DNA of 10,037 nt from Prochloron sp. SP5CPC1 (GCA_014323965.1 JACONB010000047.1:1-10037); one strand, 5' to 3'. Shown: positions 1-6,293, counted from the stretch's first letter. Made by a program: numbers and translations. Notes: a model not told the origin generated them from the letters alone.

Positions 1-495
1 GTCAGCCATCGAGGGTTTAGGGGTGGCATTCCAAACCATATTCGGATCCTGATTCCAGTATTCATAAATCAGTTTTCTATATGGCAAGTACTCAAAAAAA
101 CGCGCTCTTCTAGACATGGTTGCTTCAAGAATTTCATTCCCAAAGGTAATCATTACGTCTCGAGGACAAACAGCACAATATTGATTGTTGACTTCAAAGT
201 TAGGAGTTTTGATAGAGGTCGAAAAGTCGTGCAGCTCTGGTCTGCGAACTTTAACATGATGAGACTCTAGAAGGGAGGCGAATCCAGCCAGCTCTTCATT
301 AGCTTTCTCAATCGTCGCTTGACTTTTCGGACCCACAGGAAACGGAACCCGATGGGCTAAATTCGGATCCCTTAACTTTGGATGATTCCCTGGCTCAGTA
401 GGTTCAAAGTTGGCATGATTCGCAAGACCAACCACTACCTCTTCTAGTTCATCCCATTCATTCCAAGAATTAACGATAGATTGGTTACCCAACAT
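1..495 (-). CDS. Glycine amidinotransferase-like enzyme (CyrA/SxtG-like), N-terminal part, cut by window edge
   Basis: Reading leftward from the ATG at 495 gives 165 codons open to position 1, so only the N-terminal part is present. The protein starts MLGNQSIVNSWNEWDELEEV and continues with FEPTEPGNHPKLRDPNLAH, an ANEELAGFASLLES segment, FEVNNQYCAVCPRDVMITFG, NEILEATMSRRARFFEYLPY and WNATPKPSMAD. These blocks match the arginine:glycine amidinotransferase family and, from memory, are closest to the cylindrospermopsin enzyme CyrA and saxitoxin SxtG. The family moves an amidino group from arginine to an amine, making guanidino compounds. The PRD motif carries a substrate-binding Asp in the family; the catalytic Asp, His and Cys would lie beyond the window. 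The start at 495 has GGAG 9 bases upstream; an ATG at 501 in the same frame is too close to it. The gene overlaps the end of the glycosyltransferase reading frame by 11 bases. The acceptor cannot be told from the sequence. Confidence 0.92.
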   Translation of the reverse strand, partial: MLGNQSIVNSWNEWDELEEVVVGLANHANFEPTEPGNHPKLRDPNLAHRVPFPVGPKSQATIEKANEELAGFASLLESHHVKVRRPELHDFSTSIKTPNFEVNNQYCAVCPRDVMITFGNEILEATMSRRARFFEYLPYRKLIYEYWNQDPNMVWNATPKPSMAD

Positions 496-1839
496 AAGCA
501 TCTACTCCTTTGGTTGTTATTGTATTGAACGTATCTGGGAACAGCGCAAAAAGGTGAGATTTAAACCGATCCATCGAGATCAGTTTTTGTCCTAACTCAA
601 AATTGTATTCAGTGATGGCCTTTCGAGCAGGTTCATTCAGAAGTAACTCGGCGATTTCTTCTACAAAAGTAGGTTGTGGTAAACCATCATCAGTATCTGA
701 AATGGTCATCAGAGGAGCTCGGAAACCTTTGGATCCGTAAATTGAGTCATAAAGCTCATAGGTGGAAGAGCAATACAATGTATTACAGGCAATGGCCTCT
801 CCAGGGGGTAATCCATATCCTTCAAAGCGGAAAGAAGTTAGGAAAGAGTTAAGATCAGCACACTGAACTAGATCTCGAACTGAAAACTCTGGAGCCTTAT
901 TTATTCCCTGGCTACATCAGGTTCCTCTTCTTGTAACCCAGTCACGAAAAGGTAAGGCAAACATTGGCTTCCCTTAGCCACCAAGCGCTGATGTAAGCCA
1001 GCCAGCAATTGAATATCCCGATCGATCCGTTTTTCAGGAACAATTCGGCTACAGCGAGAGATAAGATAGGCTGAAGTGGGAATTGCCCAAACCGATCGAA
1101 ACCGCTCCTGAAGGTCTGAAGGCGCTGTCCGATCGAATGTATGGAAAAAGGGTAGGACTCGGATCCCGGCATTGGGTGCCCATTTTATGGCCTGTTCATA
1201 AACCCAGGAATTGGTTACCACAAAGTAGATATGGTCGCTGTAAAATGGCCGTGGAATATTAAGGTACGGTGGTGATCCATAGCGATCTTTGACGTAGTAC
1301 CACATGAGATCGTGATCTCTCCAGATGACATACTTCCCCAATTGATGGCGGTCTCCGTAGATCTCAATAGCGTCTCGCAAAGCTAATGTATAAACTAAAT
1401 TCTCAGGTAATGTGCCATTCTCCACCAAGATATGTCTGACATTGCACCTTTCCCATGTATTTAATAAGAGTTGGCAAATAGTAGCCTGTAATCCCCTCAT
1501 GGTTTGTAAGATTTTATCATCTGGCTTGCCCGGATCCGCCTTCACAACCCTATCAATTAAAGAGAGAATAAAATCTCGATTGTAATTGGGCAGGGAATGA
1601 AGATCTGGCAAACGGCATAGTTGAACCCATTCGGGCAACATGCTGCGATCCTGTTCAGTATAATCACGTCCAAATCCAGGTTTACGAGCTTTGATGTCTA
1701 GCCCCAGATCGAGATGTATCAAAAAACCACTTTGGTGGAATAGATAGGCCATCTTGAGGCATTCTTCAACGATGCCCGACATGACAACTCCATCAAAGGA
1801 AATGCAGTAAAGTGAAGAGTGGGAAAAATTTTCAATCAT
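485..1839 (-). pseudogene. GT4-family (GT-B fold) glycosyltransferase, broken by a frameshift near 901
   Basis: The first piece (1839-901, 312 aa) holds the N-terminal Rossmann domain and the start of the donor domain: a glycine/valine start near residues 18-26, then SRCSRIVPEKRIDRDI at 261-276 with the Arg and Lys that bind the donor phosphates in GT4 enzymes, and YLFVTG at 296-301. It stops at TAA 903-901. The C-terminal half continues in the -1 frame from about 901 to 485: VRDLVQCADL, then FEGYGLPPGEAIAC (about 785-825), which is the GT4 E-x7-E donor motif, then YCSSTYELYDSIYG and a helical end. The frames rejoin if one base is added after GAATA, but VTG and the ADL/EGYG block are about 25 residues apart where the family usually has about 45-55, so a longer deletion is possible. 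The start has a perfect AGGAGG and an ATGA overlap with the upstream methyltransferase. GT4 enzymes retain anomeric configuration; donor and acceptor are unknown. A sequencing error could explain the break. Confidence 0.85.
505..511 (-). promoter_or_regulatory. Ribosome binding site of the amidinotransferase gene
   Basis: On the minus strand AAAGGAG precedes ATGCTTATG. It lies 9 bases before the ATG at 495 and only 3 before the ATG at 501, so it favours 495 as the start. It sits inside the last codons of the glycosyltransferase C-terminal frame, which suggests translational coupling in the ancestral operon. Confidence 0.6.
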
Positions 1840-2696
1840 GACTTCCTCCTATGTAATACTGCAAAGTGTTCTAGAAACGTAGCATCATATCGATCGGGTA
1901 ATGATTTCTGGAAGAAAGCTGCTTCTTCTGCAAGGGCATGAGTAATTTTTACATTTGAATATCCAGATGTCATGGTTAATGAATTGGGATCGATGAGCTG
2001 AAAATCTGATTCTGGCCAATCAAATTCGTCTTGATAAAAGCTTCTAAGCCGTTGAAACACTGGATGTTGGAGTGCTGATGGGGGCCAGAAATCAAAAGCT
2101 AGAACTGAGTTTGTCTCTTGAATTTCAGCAATTCTACCAAGATAGAACTGCCATAATTCCGCCTTGAGATAATAGCTAATTCCTTCCAGTAGCACAAAAG
2201 TTGGCCTGCCATCAATATGATGAGCTAAGGTTTCAAATATAGAGATAGACTCCTCTGGATCAGATAAATCCCCCACGAGAAAATGCACTGGACGTTGTGG
2301 TAATTGTAATTGTTCGATGATTTGCTGTATCCGTGAAGCCTTAAATTCAATCATTTCTGCAAGATCGATCTCATAAGACTCTATAGATTGTTCTAGTAAG
2401 TAGGGATAAGAACTGAGACCCGCTGCAAAATTGATGAAAACACCCTCGGGATTGGCAGACTGGAAATCACAGATGGCTGTGAGAAAATATCGGTTGCGCA
2501 AGGCTAAACCAATGTCTTCAACATCACAGACTTGCTGTAAATAACGTTGATGAAAAGCATTGAAATCCTCTTCCATGTTAGCAGGTAACCAATACGGAGC
2601 AAGACTATCGAGACTGACATCTTTCCGCCTAGCTCTTGCTATAGCCGTCAGAAATGCTGTCGAAGACAGAGTGTGTTCCTTTTCACGCATAGTCAT
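1836..2696 (-). CDS. SAM-dependent methyltransferase, Ppm1/leucine carboxyl methyltransferase (LCM) type
   Basis: About 286 aa, a usual length for PF04072-type methyltransferases. Counting from 2696, RNRYF near residue 67 matches the family's R-x-RYF signature. VFINFAAGLSSYPYLL (86-101) is a variant of the SAM-binding GAGLDTRxYRL loop. YEIDLAEMIEFKASRI (108-123) carries the acidic ribose-binding residue, FLVGDLSD (139-146) the next strand, and LLEGISYYL (169-177) the post-strand EGxxxYL motif. The family methylates carboxyl or hydroxyl oxygens, including the C-terminal carboxylate of PP2A and many natural-product intermediates. The substrate here is inferred to be a pathway intermediate. The frame overlaps the 3' end of the ligase gene. 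A GTG at 2711 and ATGs at 2696 and 2690 are all possible starts and none has a clear ribosome binding site; the ATG at 2690 overlaps the ligase stop by 8 bases. Its stop overlaps the glycosyltransferase start as ATGA. Confidence 0.85.
   Translation of the reverse strand: MTMREKEHTLSSTAFLTAIARARRKDVSLDSLAPYWLPANMEEDFNAFHQRYLQQVCDVEDIGLALRNRYFLTAICDFQSANPEGVFINFAAGLSSYPYLLEQSIESYEIDLAEMIEFKASRIQQIIEQLQLPQRPVHFLVGDLSDPEESISIFETLAHHIDGRPTFVLLEGISYYLKAELWQFYLGRIAEIQETNSVLAFDFWPPSALQHPVFQRLRSFYQDEFDWPESDFQLIDPNSLTMTSGYSNVKITHALAEEAAFFQKSLPDRYDATFLEHFAVLHRRKS
1845..1850 (-). promoter_or_regulatory. Strong Shine-Dalgarno (AGGAGG) of the glycosyltransferase gene
   Basis: AGGAGG lies 5 bases before the ATG at 1839 on the minus strand. 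It fixes this start, and with the ATGA overlap it shows the methyltransferase and glycosyltransferase genes were arranged for coupled translation. Confidence 0.8.
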
Positions 2697-4368
2697 ATTC
2701 AAGTATTTCACTCATCCAGGGTTGGATACCGGACTGCTGCACCCAGTTGTAATGGGCAAACCCTCGCAAGGTTGTTTTGGGTCGCTGGCGCACGGACTCG
2801 GGCAACAGACCTTTCATGGCTTCCCTGAGCAAGAATTTATTTTCAAACCAGGGGACTGACGGCACCGACAGCAAGTATAACACCAAGCGCAAATCGAAAA
2901 ACGGAAAGCGAACTTTAACGGGAAAACCACTGAAGCCCGGATCGGACCAAGCAAATATATTGGACCACAAGGGAGCCGCCGCCATCCCGTAGCGGTCTTT
3001 CTGCGGTGAGACAGTCAATCTTTCTTGCAGTCGCCCTTTCAATTGCATTCGTTCGGCGAAATCTGGGTTAAACCAGTCAGGAAAATCAATCTTTTGCTGC
3101 TCTTGCTGCTCTCTTTTCAGCCACTGACGCAACCGGGTACGCAACCTCACCCGGGCACGAAGAGAACGGATGTAACCCAATAGCGACTTATTCTGGGAAA
3201 AGGGCGCTGGATAAAGGGCCGGATCGCCACCAAACCCAGCTAGCAGCACCCGACTGTACCCAGCTATGCGCCGCGTAATTTCCACTTCCGCCAATTGTTC
3301 GGGAATCAATCGAGGTTCGGGATAGATGTATTCTGGGTGTTCCCCTGGGGCCTGCCCGATGTAGTCTTCCGCCACGAGGTACTCTATTGGAAAACCTGCC
3401 ATCTCGGCGACTTCTTTAGCATAGTCTCCTTCGTCGTCGGGAATCAGATGTTTGTAGACGATCGCGTAGGCCCGAAAATCAACAGGGGAACCCGTTGCCG
3501 TCATTAATTTATAGGCAGTGGCGGCGATACTGGTGGAGTCCATTCCCCCGCTTAAATGGGTGCCCGCACTGTTGGTCCGCAGTCGGTCTGCAACTGCCCT
3601 TTCAAACAACTCCCGAAACTGCTCGACATATTCTTCTGGGCGCTGGTAACGCAGGTATTCAACTGCTTCGGGCATCTGCCAGTAACGCCGGACGCGCATC
3701 TCGCCCTCTGACCAAATCAGGGTGTGGGCGGGGGGCAACTTTTGGATATCGGCAAAGGTGGTGGCGGCCATATCCATATTCATGCTGAATAGCAGGAAAT
3801 CTGCGCGCCGCGAAGCGGATCCCTGCGGGATCGCCCCTTCATTCAGTCTATCCGATACCTCTGGGTGCAGGCGCAGACAGTTGAGAGTATTGCTAAAAAT
3901 CAGGCCCTTTCCGATTGTTGCATAGAAAAAAGGCACGACCCCAAAATGGTCCCGGGCGCAGAACAAGCGCTGCTGGGGGCCATCCCAAATAGCCAAGGCA
4001 AAATCTCCACTCAGTCGCTCCAAACAAGCGTCTCCCCAAACCTGGTAGGCGTGCAAAACCAGGTCAACATCCGTCACGTCGTTCTCTAGATTCCGTCGGG
4101 AAGCACGCAGTTGGTCAATCAAATCTTCGCGCCAGTCCAGGCGGATATCCCCAGTAATCCAAACTTTCCCATCGAGACTGTGGGGTTGCCGTTCTGTTGC
4201 TGATTCCCAGGTAGTCCGCAAGAGGGCGTGACCGAAACCGACATAACCGTCAGTCCAGGTATCCCGGGCATCGGGGCCGCGAAATGCCATTAACTCTGTC
4301 ATAGTCTGTAACAGGGCGGGGTCAATGGGTTGACCGTCGCCGTGGAGAATACCGACAATACCGCTCAT
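2683..4368 (-). CDS. Asparagine-synthetase-like ATP-dependent amide ligase with Ser2 (lasso-cyclase-like)
   Basis: 561 aa with the two AsnB domains. The N-terminal Ntn glutaminase domain runs to about residue 215 (MSGIVGI, FRGPDA at 29-34, CARDHFGVVPFFY at 137-149). The synthetase domain has the ATP-pyrophosphatase loop SGGMDS at 273-278, LLAGFGGD at 375-382, RFPFFDLRLV at 487-496 and RPKT at 529-532. AsnB normally begins Met-Cys, with Cys2 as the glutaminase nucleophile; here it is Ser, so glutamine hydrolysis is probably lost, as in lasso cyclases (McjC type) and beta-lactam synthetase, which adenylate a carboxylate and let an internal amine attack. The synthetase-side motifs resemble lasso cyclases more than AsnB. 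It is the first gene of the leftward operon. An AGGA about 9 bases upstream of the ATG is a weak ribosome binding site. Residues 179-188 are a palindromic DNA repeat translated in frame. GC in three sampled lines is 48-60%, above the neighbours. The product of the reaction is unknown. Confidence 0.88.
   Translation of the reverse strand: MSGIVGILHGDGQPIDPALLQTMTELMAFRGPDARDTWTDGYVGFGHALLRTTWESATERQPHSLDGKVWITGDIRLDWREDLIDQLRASRRNLENDVTDVDLVLHAYQVWGDACLERLSGDFALAIWDGPQQRLFCARDHFGVVPFFYATIGKGLIFSNTLNCLRLHPEVSDRLNEGAIPQGSASRRADFLLFSMNMDMAATTFADIQKLPPAHTLIWSEGEMRVRRYWQMPEAVEYLRYQRPEEYVEQFRELFERAVADRLRTNSAGTHLSGGMDSTSIAATAYKLMTATGSPVDFRAYAIVYKHLIPDDEGDYAKEVAEMAGFPIEYLVAEDYIGQAPGEHPEYIYPEPRLIPEQLAEVEITRRIAGYSRVLLAGFGGDPALYPAPFSQNKSLLGYIRSLRARVRLRTRLRQWLKREQQEQQKIDFPDWFNPDFAERMQLKGRLQERLTVSPQKDRYGMAAAPLWSNIFAWSDPGFSGFPVKVRFPFFDLRLVLYLLSVPSVPWFENKFLLREAMKGLLPESVRQRPKTTLRGFAHYNWVQQSGIQPWMSEILEYDYA
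3805..3834. repeat. Cyanobacterial double-hairpin palindromic repeat inside the ligase gene
   Basis: On the minus strand this 30-base segment holds two adjacent inverted repeats: GATCCC-GCA-GGGATC and CCGC-TTC-GCGG. GC-rich hairpins of this style, built on GATC and CCGC/GCGG, are scattered through filamentous cyanobacterial genomes. It adds ten codons (AIPQGSASRR, residues 179-188) without a frameshift, at the end of the glutaminase domain between VSDRLNE and DFLLF, where from memory related proteins are shorter. Confidence 0.7.
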
Positions 4369-4470
4369 CTAGCAATCCTAAATCATTGGTAAAAAGTTTA
4401 CAGCAGTTGGGTCCAGCGAAGGGAGCAGGGGGGCAGAGGGAAAGAAGTCCTATAAGATAAAATAGTCAAA

Positions 4471-4496
4471 CAGCGCGATCACTAAGAGTGGCGCTG
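4471..4496. repeat. Imperfect hairpin CAGCGC...GCGCTG with HIP1 next to it
   Basis: CAGCGC at 4471-4476 pairs with GCGCTG at 4491-4496. Inside it CACT and AGTG pair around an AAG loop, leaving a 3-base GAT bulge. The HIP1 octamer GCGATCGC follows at 4498-4505, 14 bases before the Uma2 start. It resembles dispersed cyanobacterial palindromic repeats more than a terminator, since no T-run follows. Confidence 0.6.
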
Positions 4497-4497
4497 C

Positions 4498-4505
4498 GCG
4501 ATCGC
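4498..4505. repeat. HIP1 octamer GCGATCGC
   Basis: An exact copy of the highly iterated palindrome of cyanobacterial genomes. It supports the cyanobacterial assignment of the window. Confidence 0.85.
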
Positions 4506-4519
4506 AAGGGAGGTCGAAT

Positions 4520-4868
4520 ATGACACAAGCTGTCGTCCCAGCAACGGATGTGGCTATCAATGAATCTCAAGAAAAAGAACATCTGTTCACATTCCAAGAA
4601 TATCTCGAATATAAAGGAGAACCGGATGTTCTCCATGAATTAGTCAGGGGGCAACTAATACCCATGTCCGCACCAACTATAGAAGACACAAAAATATGCG
4701 AATTTTTAGTCTACAAGTTACAGCGCTACTTTGCCGCCCAAAATATATCAATGGTTGCTAAAACAACTGTTGGTGTTAGGTGCTGAAACCGAACGCCAAC
4801 GTGCGGAAACTGAACGCCAACGTGCTGAAAAGTTAGCCCAGCGTTTACTAGAAGACGAAATAGATTAA
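4520..4868 (+). pseudogene. Uma2-family gene collapsed by an internal deletion
   Basis: The first part (4520-4786) encodes 88 aa typical of the Uma2 N-terminus: FTFQEYLEYKGEPDVLHELV, then RGQLIPMSAPT, then a helix ending KTTVGVRC and a stop. In the frame one base back, 4773-4868 encodes VLGAETERQRAETERQRAEK and ends LAQRLLEDEID and TAA at 4866-4868, the charged coiled-coil tail found on many cyanobacterial Uma2 proteins. The middle, which carries the PD-(D/E)xK catalytic residues (seen in the intact copy at 8096-8671), is missing, and the two ends are joined out of frame. A start codon with AAGGGAGG 6 bases upstream remains. Uma2 proteins are restriction-endonuclease-fold proteins of unclear function. 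This copy should be inactive. Confidence 0.8.
4785..4826 (+). repeat. Two tandem 21-base units coding for ETERQRA heptads
   Basis: Units 4785-4805 and 4806-4826 differ at two wobble positions only (ACC/ACT and GCG/GCT). Each encodes the heptad ETERQRA, a coiled-coil repeat. Such near-identical units are prone to slippage and may have taken part in the deletion that collapsed the gene. Confidence 0.85.
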
Positions 4869-4929
4869 AATTACCAATTCCATCAACTCTGTCATTAGAT
4901 CATGTGAGATAGTAGGAAAGAGATAAAAA

Positions 4930-6123
4930 ATGCGCGATAAGATGGTTATGGTCACTTCAACTCAACTCTCGGATCGAGTTATAGAGGTAGTAGCTCGTCC
5001 TGAAATTGAATTGTTTCTGTATTGTTCAAGAGTTCATATTGACTCTCAAACTGCTGAATGTATCAAGGTTTTACTTCAGGGAAATATAGACTGGAATTAC
5101 CTCATCGGAACAACACTCCAGTTTGGGAGCACACCATTATTATTTTGGAACTTAATTACTTTATTTTCAGAAGAAATACCTAAGTCTATCTCTGCTCAAA
5201 TGCGTGATATTTTTCTGATCAACGCTATCAAAAATATAGCTTTAAAAGACGAACTCTTGAAACTGTTAGCACTGCTTAAAGATAATGATATACCTGCTAT
5301 TCCATTCAAAGGTCCTGTTCTATCTATTTCTGCTTATGGCAAATTAGATAGGCGCATATTTAGCGATTTAGATATCTTGGTACATGAGCAGGACTTTTTA
5401 AAAGCAAAAAAACTGCTTATTTCTCAAGGATATCAAACTAAGCATGACGAAGAACATCAAATTGAGTGTCTTCAAGCCCAACTTCTACGTAATGATGGTA
5501 AGGTAAATTTAGATCTTCATTATGGAATTCCACCGAAGTATCTTAATCTTGATCCTGAATGCTTCTGGGAAAGCCTTGAACCCTTATCTATCTCTGGTCA
5601 GACGATACTAACCCTTAAGCCAGAAGCTCATTTGCTGATTCTGTGTGTGAATGGACATAAGGAGCGTTGGCGGCTATTTGGAAAATTATGTGATGTGGCT
5701 GCCATGATTCAAACCCATCAAGACATGGATTGGGAATGGCTCGTGGCAGAGGCTAATAGATTAAAAATTAAGCGTATTCTTTATTTGGCTTTGTTACTAG
5801 CTAATACCCTTTTGGGAACTACGATCCCCCAAAAATTACTTGTAATAATTAAATCAGATCTCCTAATGAGGTGCTTAGTTCTAGAGTCAAGTCAACAGCT
5901 TTTTTCTGAAAATTTTAGTTTCCATAAATTTAATTATGACCTTTATGCACTGACTATAAAAGAAAACAGAGTATTTTTTGTCTTGAATACTTTAATTATT
6001 CCAACACAGGCCGATAAAGATTTACTGCCACTGCCCACCTCTCTCTTCTTTCTTTATTATTTTATTCGACCAATTAGACTGATAGTTAAATATATGGCAC
6101 TCCCCATCATGATTAGGAAATAA
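4930..6123 (+). CDS. Nucleotidyltransferase family protein (NTP_transf_5 / PF14907 type)
   Basis: 397 aa, a full length for this family. The nucleotidyltransferase core is at about 105-200: IPAIPFKGPVLSISAYG (121-137), then RRIFSDLDILV (141-151) with the Asp146/Asp148 metal pair, then VNLDLHYGI (192-200), where Asp195 is the likely third acidic ligand and DxH is characteristic. The rest is mostly helical. The family is predicted to transfer a nucleotidyl group to an unknown acceptor, is largely uncharacterised, and is repeatedly found in lasso-peptide and related clusters; this is the basis for linking it to the ligase operon, but it is on the opposite strand and separated by a dead Uma2 gene. 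Start: ATG at 4930 with an AGGAAAGAG-like purine stretch before it; ATGs at 4942 and 4948 are alternatives. GC is low (37% in one sampled line), unlike the ligase gene. Confidence 0.85.
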   Translation: MRDKMVMVTSTQLSDRVIEVVARPEIELFLYCSRVHIDSQTAECIKVLLQGNIDWNYLIGTTLQFGSTPLLFWNLITLFSEEIPKSISAQMRDIFLINAIKNIALKDELLKLLALLKDNDIPAIPFKGPVLSISAYGKLDRRIFSDLDILVHEQDFLKAKKLLISQGYQTKHDEEHQIECLQAQLLRNDGKVNLDLHYGIPPKYLNLDPECFWESLEPLSISGQTILTLKPEAHLLILCVNGHKERWRLFGKLCDVAAMIQTHQDMDWEWLVAEANRLKIKRILYLALLLANTLLGTTIPQKLLVIIKSDLLMRCLVLESSQQLFSENFSFHKFNYDLYALTIKENRVFFVLNTLIIPTQADKDLLPLPTSLFFLYYFIRPIRLIVKYMALPIMIRK

Positions 6124-6155
6124 ATTCGCGCCCCTACTAGGAAACGAGGATTGAG

Positions 6156-6293
6156 TTCAATTGCCCGAGGATGGTTGGGATGGAGATCCGGGTGATACTG
6201 ACGAGCAAGACGGCGAAATGCGGCTTTAATCTCCTCAATAGTAGCATCGTTGGAGACCTGAAGAATTTGGTAATAATTACGATCTTATTTCAT
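6156..6293 (-). pseudogene. Relic of a DnaJ-type J-domain gene
   Basis: On the minus strand an ATG at 6293 is followed by AAA and a TAA stop at 6287-6285. The same frame then reads NYYQILQVSNDATIEEIKAA and FRRLARQYHPDLHPNHPRAI, ending in E at 6156. This is J-domain helices I to III with the HPD motif intact (6194-6186), which in J proteins stimulates Hsp70 ATPase. After the Glu at 6156 the similarity ends, about 40 residues in, and the frame runs meaninglessly into the antisense of the nucleotidyltransferase. The stop at codon 3 could come from CAA by one C-to-T change. The gene is therefore both truncated and interrupted. Confidence 0.75.

Larger units (their letters stand above)
4369..4519. 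other. Intergenic region upstream of the leftward operon: G-rich segment plus hairpin/HIP1
   Basis: This 151-base gap must hold the promoter for the leftward ligase operon and any promoter of the former Uma2 gene. It contains a G-rich segment at 4421-4440 of the kind common between cyanobacterial genes. An AT-rich patch (TATAAGATAAAATA) at 4451-4464 could supply a -10 element in either direction, but no convincing -35/-10 pair with proper spacing was found. No open frame for a precursor peptide was seen on either strand. Confidence 0.45.

Noticed and set aside
895..912. Programmed ribosomal frameshift in the glycosyltransferase
   Set aside because: The zero-frame codons AGG GAA TAA do not form an X-XXY-YYZ slippery site and no supporting downstream structure was apparent; mutation, deletion or sequencing error is simpler.
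942..1172. A 76-codon minus-strand frame within the glycosyltransferase
   Set aside because: It overlaps the clearly GT4-coding frame around the donor-binding motif and has no family features of its own.
2560..4089. Several plus-strand open frames of 67-99 codons opposite the ligase and methyltransferase genes
   Set aside because: They lie antisense to well-supported coding sequence, have no recognisable domain, and show low-complexity or unlikely composition; they are shadows of the minus-strand genes.
4421..4440. G-quadruplex-forming or regulatory G-rich element
   Set aside because: The longest G-run has no loops inside it and only three separate runs are present; similar G-rich spacers are common in cyanobacteria, so no function is claimed.
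4369..4519. A lasso precursor peptide upstream of the ligase
   Set aside because: Neither strand has an open frame of suitable length with a ribosome binding site and a Gly/Cys/Ser plus Asp/Glu core pattern.
6124..6142. Half of a CGCCCCTAC-type dispersed inverted repeat after the nucleotidyltransferase stop
   Set aside because: The complementary arm GTAGGGGCG is not found nearby, so only a half-site resemblance can be claimed.
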